A DNA stretch of 64,000 nt, from positions 496,001-560,000 of the forward strand of contig NZ_JACOPH010000001.1 of the NCBI RefSeq assembly GCF_014287635.1. The letters run 5' to 3'. Positions 37,904 to 45,924 of this stretch are shown here, piece by piece (the first letter of the stretch is position 1; the number at the start of each line of letters is the position of its first letter). Under the pieces are notes generated by a model that ran no database searches, had not been told where the DNA came from, and saw only the letters and a program-made list of their open reading frames with translations. Source of the DNA: Roseburia zhanii (GTDB lineage Bacteria; Bacillota; Clostridia; Lachnospirales; Lachnospiraceae). The translations under genes were made by a program, and so were the position numbers.

Positions 37904-39381
37904 TAGATATGGAACATAAATATAAAGTATTAGTGGCAGAAGATGAACCTTTGATTTTAGCCGGATTAAAGTTTTATGTTGAAGAATGGGGATATGCATC
38001 TGCCATTGAAGAAGCACATAATGGAAAGGTCGCATTGGAAAAATGTTATTCATTTGCACCGGATATTATTGTATCAGACATCAGAATGCCTGGTATGGAT
38101 GGGCTTACGATGCTTCAGGAAATAAGAAAAACCGGTTTGAAAACAAAAGTGATCTATTATAGTGGATATGCAGAGTTTGAATATGCCAGAGAAGCAATCA
38201 GACTTGGTGCATTTGATTACCTATTAAAACCGATCATTCAGGATAAGCTTTATGAAGTTTTAGATAATGCAGCGGCTGAGATTGATGCAGAAGAAGAGCA
38301 GCATTTAGAAATCGGAAGGAAAAGAGAACGAATGGAAGTTGTCTGTGAGTTCTTATGGAGTGGAAGTAATATCTCCTTTGATGAGTTTCAGGAGGATATG
38401 GCAATAGAGTTCCCAAAAGATCAGTTTCAGGTTCTTGTTCTTGAAAATACATCATCCGGACAGAAAATAATAACAGAACAGATTTATGGATCCTTTGGAG
38501 ATATTTATTATTGCCGGATCATGCTCGGAAGTAATAAAATGCTTCTTATTTTGAATGTAGATCAGGCATTACAGAAAGAAGATGCATTAAAGACTGCAGA
38601 ATTGATCCTTGGAACAAACTTAAAAGGCGGTGTCAGCAGATCTGCCGGAAGAAAATCAAAAGCGGCAGCATTGATGGAAGAGGCTGAGGCAGCATTTGCA
38701 ACGGAAGAACTGATGGAAGAAACGCAGATTGTAATGTATCAGCCTTTAAATGAAAATGCCGGCTTTTACAAAAAAAGAATCTTGAATGGGATTTCTGAGA
38801 ATGATATAGAAAAAGTACATGGAATGATAGGATATCTGTGGGACATGATGCAGAAAGAGGAGCTTATGCTCACACATATCATGGATATCTATAATGAACT
38901 GGTCACATTATTATCAGAAAAAGATCCATATTATGAACAATATGAAAAAATGGATGTGAACTATATAAGAGAAGTGGTACATACCAAAGCAGAGTTTTAT
39001 CTGTTTTTTATGAATCTTATTAAAGAGAAAAATGTAGAGTTTTGTAATACAGAAATGACTGTTGATCAGGTAATACAGGAAATTGATGATAATTATCAGA
39101 CAGAACTTACATTAAGCAGTCTGTGCGAAAAATATCATATCAGTATTTCTTATTTAAGTACAATGATCAAAAAGAAAACAAGGCATACGTTTACAGAATA
39201 TCTGACAAGTATTCGCATAGAGCATGCAAAAAAATTACTGACAGAAGGAAAACTTACCGTCGGTCAAGTAACAGAGTTAGTCGGATATAATGATTATTTT
39301 TACTTTACCAAATTATTTAAAAAATATGTAGGTGTTACACCTAGTAAATATCGTAAAATGTCAACAGACAATAATCAATAG
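37900..39381 (+). CDS. YesN-type response regulator, orphan
   Basis: A 493-residue receiver plus AraC-type regulator. Acidic residues Glu14/Asp15, phospho-acceptor Asp60 (IIVSDIRMPGMDG) and Lys109 (YLLKPI) are present; two C-terminal helix-turn-helices end in YNDYFYFTKLFKKYVGVTP. The ATG overlaps the stop of the sugar-binding lipoprotein and has no good ribosome site, so translation probably depends on the upstream gene; the ATG at 37909 is an alternative. No histidine kinase gene adjoins it; the kinase at 28543-29985 or a distant one must serve. It may control the GH43 and GH10 genes that follow. Confidence 0.92.
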   Translation: MIDMEHKYKVLVAEDEPLILAGLKFYVEEWGYASAIEEAHNGKVALEKCYSFAPDIIVSDIRMPGMDGLTMLQEIRKTGLKTKVIYYSGYAEFEYAREAIRLGAFDYLLKPIIQDKLYEVLDNAAAEIDAEEEQHLEIGRKRERMEVVCEFLWSGSNISFDEFQEDMAIEFPKDQFQVLVLENTSSGQKIITEQIYGSFGDIYYCRIMLGSNKMLLILNVDQALQKEDALKTAELILGTNLKGGVSRSAGRKSKAAALMEEAEAAFATEELMEETQIVMYQPLNENAGFYKKRILNGISENDIEKVHGMIGYLWDMMQKEELMLTHIMDIYNELVTLLSEKDPYYEQYEKMDVNYIREVVHTKAEFYLFFMNLIKEKNVEFCNTEMTVDQVIQEIDDNYQTELTLSSLCEKYHISISYLSTMIKKKTRHTFTEYLTSIRIEHAKKLLTEGKLTVGQVTELVGYNDYFYFTKLFKKYVGVTPSKYRKMSTDNNQ

Positions 39382-39411
39382 GTGTATAAGATCCTGTATG
39401 CAGAACGGATG

Positions 39412-39443
39412 AAAGGGCAGTCAAAAAGAACTGCTCTTTTTTG
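39412..39443 (+). terminator. Rho-independent terminator
   Basis: AAGGGCAGT pairs with ACTGCTCTT (one G-U) over a short A-rich loop and is followed by TTTTTT. It ends the chemoreceptor/binding-protein/regulator unit. Confidence 0.87.
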
Positions 39444-39529
39444 ATGCGAAAAAGAAATTTGTAATCAAAAGAAGAAAATAAGACAAAAAATAAAGAAATG
39501 AGTACATATGAACACTTTGGAAAAATATT

Positions 39530-39535
39530 TATAAT
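39530..39535 (+). promoter_or_regulatory. Candidate -10 box for the GH43 gene
   Basis: TATAAT stands at 39530-39535, with A-rich tracts at about 20-base steps upstream (39449-39499) and no clear -35. The 383 bases between the regulator and GH43 hold the terminator, this box, the structured element at 39541-39664 and a ribosome site, and no gene. A second TATAAT at 39740 is too close to the start codon to be useful. Confidence 0.5.
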
Positions 39536-39540
39536 AGTAA

Positions 39541-39664
39541 TGTAGTGAATATGACTACAAATTATTAATATGTGTGTCTGGTTTTATATGTATTTCCTTA
39601 AGTAAAACAGTTACAACCTCCCAATTGTTATGTCCCTTTATAAAGACATAGCCAGACACCGGAT
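39541..39664 (+). other. Structured leader or palindromic MITE-like element
   Basis: TGTAGT (39541-39546) pairs with ACTACA (39554-39559). Next, GTGTCTGG (39574-39581) pairs with CCAGACAC (39652-39659), enclosing two hairpins: GTTTTA with TAAAAC, and TATGTC with GACATA. The result is a three-way junction with an unpaired CAACCTCCCAATTG stretch. It lies in the probable 5' leader of the GH43 gene. I cannot match it to a riboswitch class I know; the hairpin-rich ends also resemble IS200/IS605-derived non-autonomous elements. Confidence 0.55.
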
Positions 39665-39763
39665 TTATTATCTCAAAAGAAACAGATAGTGATCTGATTC
39701 TGGGATTTGTTACTATAAAAGTATCTAAGTGATAAAAAATATAATGAAAATGGAGGATTATTT

Positions 39764-42700
39764 ATGAAATGGAAACATGTAAAGAATCTGAAAAGATTCG
39801 GTGCTGCCGTCATGACAGCTGCACTTACGATCACAGCGCTGCCTGTTTTGGATTTGACAGCATTAGCAGCCGGTAAGGAGATTATCAAAAATGGTACATT
39901 TGATTCGGATCTTTCCGGATGGGAAAGCTATGATAATGGTACAATCACCTATTCTGCTGACAAAGGAAATGCAAAAAGAGGAAGTATGAAGATCAGCAGA
40001 AGCAAGGATGTCAGCAGTACAGCATCAGTGAAAGCAAATACTGCGGCAGGTGCCTGTGTTGATGTTACCGGAAAAGTACAAGCAGGTCAGACCTACGCAG
40101 TAAAAGCATCTTTTTATTATGATGAAGCAGACAACGCAAAATCCTATGATTCCACAAGATTTAACTTATGTATCTTTTTTGGAGCAAGCTGGACGCATGC
40201 AGACAGCATCATACAGATGTTAAGTAAAGACGTCGAACGCGGAAAATGGTGTACACTCGAAGGAGAATTTAAAGTACCAGAAGATGCAGATGTATCAAAA
40301 GTCCGTATTTTTCCTGAAACGATAGGATGGAAAGCTTCATATAAGGAAGAGGATCTGATCACTTATTATATGGATGATGTCTCTTTCAGAAAAACCGGAG
40401 CAGATGCAGATGAACCGGAAGATGTGATCGATCCGGCAACACAGATCAAATTAGAAGCCGGTACGACAAAGACACCGGGAAGAAATAATCCATTGATCGA
40501 TTATCGATTTGGCGCAGATCCATATGCAATGGAATACAATGGCAGAGTATATGTCTATATGACAAATGATTCCCAACAGTTTGATGCAACAGAGAAAGAT
40601 GATAAGGGTTATCCGGTAAAAGAAAATTCTTACGATCATATCAATACGATCACAGTGATTTCTTCATCCGACATGGTGAACTGGACAAACCACGGAAATA
40701 TTCCGGTTGCAGGAGCAAATGGAGCAGCAAAGTGGGCAAAGAACTCCTGGGCACCGGCAGTATGTCACAAGAAGATTGATGGCAAAGAACAGTTCTTCTT
40801 ATACTTCGCAGATGGCGGCGGCGGAATCGGTGTATTAGAGGCAGACACACCGATCGGACCATTCCATGAACCGGGAGAAGAAGGAAGCAGCCGTCTGATC
40901 AAATGGGGTACACAGGCATCGGAAGGTGTTGTATGGTTATTTGATCCGGCAGTATTAGTAGATGATGATGGTACAGGTTATCTGTATTATGGCGGCGGAG
41001 TTCCAGCCGGAAAAGAAAATATGCCGGGTACGTCAAGAGTTGTAAAATTAAAAGATAATATGGTGGAGTTAGACGGAGATGCAGCTACAATTCAGGCACC
41101 GGCAGTGTTTGAAGATTCCGGTATCCACAAATATAATGATACTTATTATTATACGTATTGTTCAAACTGGAATAATACAGCAGGAACAGGTATTGCCAAT
41201 ATCTGTGTTATGACAAGTGATAATCCGATGGGACCGTTTACCTATCAGGGAATTGCATTTGAAAATCAGAACAAATTCTTTGGAATCGGAGGAAACAACC
41301 ATCACTGTTTCTTTGATTTTAATGGAAAACATTATTTTACCTATCATGCACAGACAGTAACAAAAGCACTGGGTATTCCAAGTAAAGTGCAGGTATACCG
41401 TTCTACACATATTCAGGAAGTAGAATATGATACAGATGGTAAAACCATTAAACCGATCATTGGTACCTATGAAGGTGTTGACCAGACGCAGAATTTAGAT
41501 CCGTATACAAGGGTAGAAGCGGAAACAATCGGATGGGCGAAAGGAATTACAACAGCAGATTGCGAAGAAACAGGTTCAATGGTAGATAGCATTAACCAGA
41601 AAGTAACAGATATTACAGACGGTGATTATATTGCAGTATCTAAAACAGCATTCGGCGATGAAGGTGCAAAGAGTTTTACCATGAAAGCAAAAGCATTAAG
41701 CGGTGGCTGTAACGTGGATATCTATCTGGATGCTCCAAATGCAGATAGTGGAAAGAAAATCGGTTCCATTACAATTCCGGTAAATAATGCAGCAGAAAAG
41801 AATTTAATGGAAATGGATTACTGGAAATTTGCAAAAGATGATGCAGCAGGTACCGCTGATGATACAACAGCTTCCGAATGGAAAGAATATAGCTGCAATG
41901 TTACAGGTGCTACAGGAACACATGATGTATATTTTGTTGTGACAGAGAGTGAAGAAGTAAAGAATCAGAAAGCAGCAGCAGTTGATGCCCTGATTGAAGC
42001 GATTGGAACAGTAAGTTACACAGAGGAGTGTAAAGCGAAGATTGATGCAGCAAGAACGGCATACAATGAGCTGGAATTAACAGAAAGAGAAGCTGTTACA
42101 AAGTATGATGTTTTAACAGCGGCAGAAGCAGCATATAAGGAAGGATATCATCGTCAGAAAGCAGCAGCGGTAGATGCTTTGATTGATGCGATCGGAACCG
42201 TGGAAAATACAGATGCATCTAAGGCGTTGATTGATGCAGCAAGAGATGCATACGATAATTTAAGTGAATTACAGCAGGGATTTGTTGAAAAACTTGCAGT
42301 ATTAGAAAAAGCAGAAGCAGATTACGCAGCATTAAAAGAACAGGCAAAAACAGATCAGGAGAATCAGAAAGCTGCTGATAAGGTGAAAGAACTTATTACA
42401 TCCATCGGAACGGTAACGGATTCTACAGAATGTAAAGCGAAGATCGATGCAGCAAGAACTGCGTATGACAAACTGACCGATGCACAGAAAGCACTCGTTG
42501 AGAACGCTGATGTATTAACAAAGGCAGAGGAAACGTATCAGACATTAACTAAGAAACCGGCGGATGACAAAAAAGATCCGGCAGATAATGGACAGAAACC
42601 GTCAGATACTACAACGAATCCGGGAAATCCATCCAATCCAGTTACTTCCACGCAGCCGGCAGGTGATGCACAGACAGATACACTTGTAGAAGGAAAAGTA

Positions 42701-43180
42701 TATACGGTTGGCAGTTATACTTACCGTATTACGAGTTTAGCAGGAAAAACAGCGGCTGTTACCGGTACAACAAAACAGACAAAAACAATTACCGTTAAAG
42801 ATACTGTGAAAATTGAGAATGTTTCCTTTAAAATTACTGCGGTAGAGAAAAATGCGTTTAAGGGAAAGAAAAAAGTGACAACTGTCAAGATCGGAAAAAA
42901 TGTGCAGACGATCGGTGCAAATGCATTCAGTGGCTGCACAAAGTTACAGAAAGTAACCATTAACAGTAAGAATTTGAGTAAGATGGAAGCCAAGGCATTT
43001 TATAAATGCAAGAAATTAAAGAACATCAAGATTTCTTCCTTAAAATTGAAAACTGTAGGAAAGAACGCATTTAAGGGAATAGCAAAGAAAGCAAAGATTG
43101 ATGTTCCAAATAAGAAAGTAAAAGAATATAAGAGATTATTTAAAAAGGGTAATTTAGCAAAAAAATCCATTGTAAAATAA
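39764..43180 (+). CDS. Secreted GH43 arabinofuranosidase/xylosidase with CBMs and LRR tail
   Basis: A 1138-residue exported enzyme. Order: signal peptide (1-32), CBM4/9/22-like domain (about 33-216), five-blade GH43 domain (about 240-565), CBM6-like domain (about 578-727), three helical repeats of about 65 residues (733-929; AAAVDALI..IGTV), a Pro/Thr/Asn linker and a basic BspA-type leucine-rich module (979-1138). GH43 catalytic candidates are Asp252 (GADPYAME), Asp394 (FDPAVLVDDDG) and Glu450 (VFEDSGIHKY). The layout fits an arabinoxylan arabinofuranohydrolase such as XynD; beta-xylosidase is the alternative. It is held at the surface, probably by the C-terminal module, and acts with the GH10 xylanase downstream. 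Confidence 0.9.
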   Translation: MKWKHVKNLKRFGAAVMTAALTITALPVLDLTALAAGKEIIKNGTFDSDLSGWESYDNGTITYSADKGNAKRGSMKISRSKDVSSTASVKANTAAGACVDVTGKVQAGQTYAVKASFYYDEADNAKSYDSTRFNLCIFFGASWTHADSIIQMLSKDVERGKWCTLEGEFKVPEDADVSKVRIFPETIGWKASYKEEDLITYYMDDVSFRKTGADADEPEDVIDPATQIKLEAGTTKTPGRNNPLIDYRFGADPYAMEYNGRVYVYMTNDSQQFDATEKDDKGYPVKENSYDHINTITVISSSDMVNWTNHGNIPVAGANGAAKWAKNSWAPAVCHKKIDGKEQFFLYFADGGGGIGVLEADTPIGPFHEPGEEGSSRLIKWGTQASEGVVWLFDPAVLVDDDGTGYLYYGGGVPAGKENMPGTSRVVKLKDNMVELDGDAATIQAPAVFEDSGIHKYNDTYYYTYCSNWNNTAGTGIANICVMTSDNPMGPFTYQGIAFENQNKFFGIGGNNHHCFFDFNGKHYFTYHAQTVTKALGIPSKVQVYRSTHIQEVEYDTDGKTIKPIIGTYEGVDQTQNLDPYTRVEAETIGWAKGITTADCEETGSMVDSINQKVTDITDGDYIAVSKTAFGDEGAKSFTMKAKALSGGCNVDIYLDAPNADSGKKIGSITIPVNNAAEKNLMEMDYWKFAKDDAAGTADDTTASEWKEYSCNVTGATGTHDVYFVVTESEEVKNQKAAAVDALIEAIGTVSYTEECKAKIDAARTAYNELELTEREAVTKYDVLTAAEAAYKEGYHRQKAAAVDALIDAIGTVENTDASKALIDAARDAYDNLSELQQGFVEKLAVLEKAEADYAALKEQAKTDQENQKAADKVKELITSIGTVTDSTECKAKIDAARTAYDKLTDAQKALVENADVLTKAEETYQTLTKKPADDKKDPADNGQKPSDTTTNPGNPSNPVTSTQPAGDAQTDTLVEGKVYTVGSYTYRITSLAGKTAAVTGTTKQTKTITVKDTVKIENVSFKITAVEKNAFKGKKKVTTVKIGKNVQTIGANAFSGCTKLQKVTINSKNLSKMEAKAFYKCKKLKNIKISSLKLKTVGKNAFKGIAKKAKIDVPNKKVKEYKRLFKKGNLAKKSIVK

Positions 43181-43197
43181 TCAGAATGTTAAAGAAA

Positions 43198-43233
43198 AAC
43201 ATCCTTCGGGGTAATATCTGGAGGGTGTTTTTT
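43198..43233 (+). terminator. Rho-independent terminator
   Basis: AACATCCTTC (43198-43207) pairs with GGAGGGTGTT (43220-43229) with two G-U pairs, followed by TTTT. It separates the GH43 and GH10 units. Confidence 0.82.
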
Positions 43234-43300
43234 CATAATTGAAAATAAGATTAAGAGAAGGATAGAAGATAGATATATAAGAGAAGAAAGAGGAACAGGT

Positions 43301-45310
43301 ATGAAAAGAATAAGCAGGAATATCCAGTGTCTGCTGCTGGTAGTCATAATGACTATGATCGCCTTTGTGACCGATCCGATGCCAATGATGGTAAAAGCGG
43401 AAGAAATTTCTGAAACAGAAGAAACTTCTTTGAAAGATCTTTATGAAGATGCTTTTTATATGGGAGTTGCAGCACCTGATTATGTCATCAGGACAGAACC
43501 TTATAAAAGCCTTGTCAGAGAGCAGTTTAACAGCATGACAATGGAAAATGAGATGAAACCGGACTATATTATGGATAAAGCAGCAAGTATTGCACGGTTA
43601 GATACTTACAAAGAGCATGTAGCAGTTAATTTTAATGCATGTAAGAATGGTTTAGACTTTGCAAAAGAAAACGGAATATCCGTAAGAGGACATGTACTTG
43701 TATGGCATTCGCAGACACCGGACTGGTTTTTTTATGAAAATTATGATACAAATGGTCAATTGGCCGGCCGGGATCTGATGTTAAAGCGTATGGAAAATTA
43801 TATAAAAGATGTGATCGCTTATACAGAAACAAACTATCCGGGAGTGATCTACGCATGGGATGTTGTCAATGAAGCAATAGCAGATCCATGGGGGATAGGG
43901 CTTGAAGCGGGTGAAGCATCCCCGATGCGGCAGGAAGACAGTTTATGGTATAAGACGATCGGTAAAGATTTTGTTGAGAAAGCATTTTCATATGCCAGAA
44001 AATATACAGAAGAGTATGCACCGGATCATAAGATAAAATTGTTTTATAATGATTATAATGAATACTTTGAACAGAAGACAGAAGGAATCATTCAGTTGTT
44101 GACTCCGGTCAGGAAAGCAGGCAATCTTGATGGCATCGGTATGCAGAGCCATATTGATGTGGGCTGGGAATTATATGGAAACAATGGTTATATGACTGCA
44201 TTAAGAAAATTTTCCGAAAAGCTTGGTGTAGAAATTCAGGTAACAGAGTTAGATATCGGAATGTCAGAAAATGATACGGAAGCATCACAGGGGGAATATT
44301 ATCAGGAATTTATGGAGGCACTGTTAGCAGAAAAGTATCGGGGTGCAGATATTACAAGTGTTACAATTTGGGGATTATCTGATGATCTGTCATGGAGAAA
44401 AGAAAAAAACTGTCTGCTGTTTCGTAAAGATTTAAGTAAAAAGCCGGCGTATGATGGATTAGTTTTAGCAGCAAAAAAGGTACAGCCATCTGAGAAAACA
44501 TATCGTAAGAAAGCAGCGGCAGTAGATGCACTGATTGATAAGATTGGAACGGTACATGATACAGAAGCTTCCAAACAACTGATTGATACTGCAAGAGGGG
44601 CATATGATGCCCTAAATGAGATTGAACAAGGCTTTGTAACAAAACTTTCTGTATTAGAACAGGCAGAAGCAGAGTATAAAGCACTTGCAGAGAAAAAATC
44701 AGAAGATACAAAAAAACCGGCGGATAACAAAGAAAGCCCATCAGGTGGAACCACAGACACTCAGCCGGATAGAACTACAGACACTCAGCCGGATAGAACT
44801 GCAGATGTACAGCCGGATGAAGACATGACAGCACATATACCAATAGAAGGCGGTATTTATACTGTTGGTAAATATAAATACCGTGTGATCGGTTTAAAAG
44901 ATAAGACAGCAGCAGTTGTTGGTACGGCTAAAAAGGCAAAAACAATTACGGTTAAAGATACAGTAATGATCAACAATGTATCTTTTCAGATAGTAAAGAT
45001 TGAAAAGAATGCATTTAAAGGGAATAAAAAAGTTACAGCTGTAAAGATCGGAAAAAATGTGCAGACGATCGGTGCGAATGCATTTCATGGATGTACAAAT
45101 TTGAAGAAAGTGACAATAAACAGCAGGAATTTAAGAAAGATTGAAAAAAAAGCATTTTATGCTTGTAAAAAATTAAATAATATAAAAATTATTTCTACAA
45201 AACTTAAGAGTGTGGGGAAAAAAGCTTTTAAGGGAATTAAAAAGAATGCAAAGATTGATGTGCCTGATAAGAAAGAAAAATCATACAAGAGATTATTTAG
45301 AATTTTTTAA
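43301..45310 (+). CDS. Secreted GH10 endo-xylanase with LRR tail
   Basis: A 669-residue exported endo-beta-1,4-xylanase. A signal peptide (about 1-32) precedes the GH10 barrel (about 45-400). Acid/base Glu191 is in WDVVNEAI and nucleophile Glu316 in VTELDI; TMENEMKP and RGHVLVWHSQTPDWF are family signatures. One helical repeat (about 403-470), a Thr/Gln/Pro/Asp repeat linker (471-515) and a basic leucine-rich module (520-669) follow, the latter nearly identical in stretches to that of the GH43 protein. It should cut xylan backbones at the cell surface, producing oligosaccharides for GH43 action and uptake. Confidence 0.95.
   Translation: MKRISRNIQCLLLVVIMTMIAFVTDPMPMMVKAEEISETEETSLKDLYEDAFYMGVAAPDYVIRTEPYKSLVREQFNSMTMENEMKPDYIMDKAASIARLDTYKEHVAVNFNACKNGLDFAKENGISVRGHVLVWHSQTPDWFFYENYDTNGQLAGRDLMLKRMENYIKDVIAYTETNYPGVIYAWDVVNEAIADPWGIGLEAGEASPMRQEDSLWYKTIGKDFVEKAFSYARKYTEEYAPDHKIKLFYNDYNEYFEQKTEGIIQLLTPVRKAGNLDGIGMQSHIDVGWELYGNNGYMTALRKFSEKLGVEIQVTELDIGMSENDTEASQGEYYQEFMEALLAEKYRGADITSVTIWGLSDDLSWRKEKNCLLFRKDLSKKPAYDGLVLAAKKVQPSEKTYRKKAAAVDALIDKIGTVHDTEASKQLIDTARGAYDALNEIEQGFVTKLSVLEQAEAEYKALAEKKSEDTKKPADNKESPSGGTTDTQPDRTTDTQPDRTADVQPDEDMTAHIPIEGGIYTVGKYKYRVIGLKDKTAAVVGTAKKAKTITVKDTVMINNVSFQIVKIEKNAFKGNKKVTAVKIGKNVQTIGANAFHGCTNLKKVTINSRNLRKIEKKAFYACKKLNNIKIISTKLKSVGKKAFKGIKKNAKIDVPDKKEKSYKRLFRIF
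44753..44800 (+). repeat. 24-bp tandem repeat in xylanase linker
   Basis: ACAGACACTCAGCCGGATAG plus AACT is repeated exactly at 44753-44776 and 44777-44800, with a decayed third unit to 44824. It encodes TDTQPDRT linker units. Confidence 0.93.
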
Positions 45311-45413
45311 TTAGTAATCTGAGCGGGAATGTATTATAATGGAAAAAGATTGATAACTATGAAGATGAGAAGTAGTTATGAAAAAGATTACGATAAGATG
45401 AGAGGTTAGAAAA

Positions 45414-45917
45414 ATGTATGATTTTCAGAATACAGTATTATTAACTGCTAGACCGGAAAAATCAACGATTGTAATAAGATATCTTACCCTTCTGTTAGCC
45501 GCTGCTGGTCTGTTAGGGTGTATATGGGTGAATCCATTGATCTTTGCATTGCCGGCTGTTTTATTGATCGTATTATGGTGGTGGACATGGTTTCATACCA
45601 ATATCGAATATGAGTATACTTATTTTGATGGAGGGATTGATTTTGACCGGATCAGGGATAAGAGAAAACGTAAAAATATGATCAGTATCCATATGGATCA
45701 GGTAGAGCAGATCGCACCGGTGGGTGATGGTTCACTAAGAAGTGCCCATCAGGATACAAATGTGAAGTTTATGGATTATTCGAGCCGTAAACAGGGACGC
45801 AAATTTTATGAGATCATCTGGAAAGACAGTGGAGATACCATCTGTATCCGGTTTGAGCCGAATGAAAAGTTTTTAGACAGCATCTCCATTAAATATGGAC
45901 GAAAAGTAAAAAGATAA
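45414..45917 (+). CDS. Small membrane protein, DUF6106-like
   Basis: A 167-residue protein with two close membrane spans (about 22-40 and 45-60), a WWWTWFHTNIEYEYTYFDGG segment and a basic cytoplasmic C-terminal domain that contains charged strands (IRDKRKRKNMISIHMDQV). It resembles DUF6106 proteins of Lachnospiraceae by memory; no function is known. A TATAAT at 45335-45340 may start it; GAGAGG precedes the ATG. The gene converges on the glycosyltransferase gene. Confidence 0.75.
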   Translation: MYDFQNTVLLTARPEKSTIVIRYLTLLLAAAGLLGCIWVNPLIFALPAVLLIVLWWWTWFHTNIEYEYTYFDGGIDFDRIRDKRKRKNMISIHMDQVEQIAPVGDGSLRSAHQDTNVKFMDYSSRKQGRKFYEIIWKDSGDTICIRFEPNEKFLDSISIKYGRKVKR

Positions 45918-45924
45918 CGATTAT

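Noticed and set aside
39541..39664. Purine or c-di-GMP-I riboswitch in the GH43 leader
   Set aside because: The three-way junction recalls a purine aptamer, but the conserved joint bases are missing, and no GEMM core is present.
39740..39745. Second TATAAT before the GH43 gene
   Set aside because: Transcription would begin at about the ribosome site, too close to the start codon to give a usable leader.
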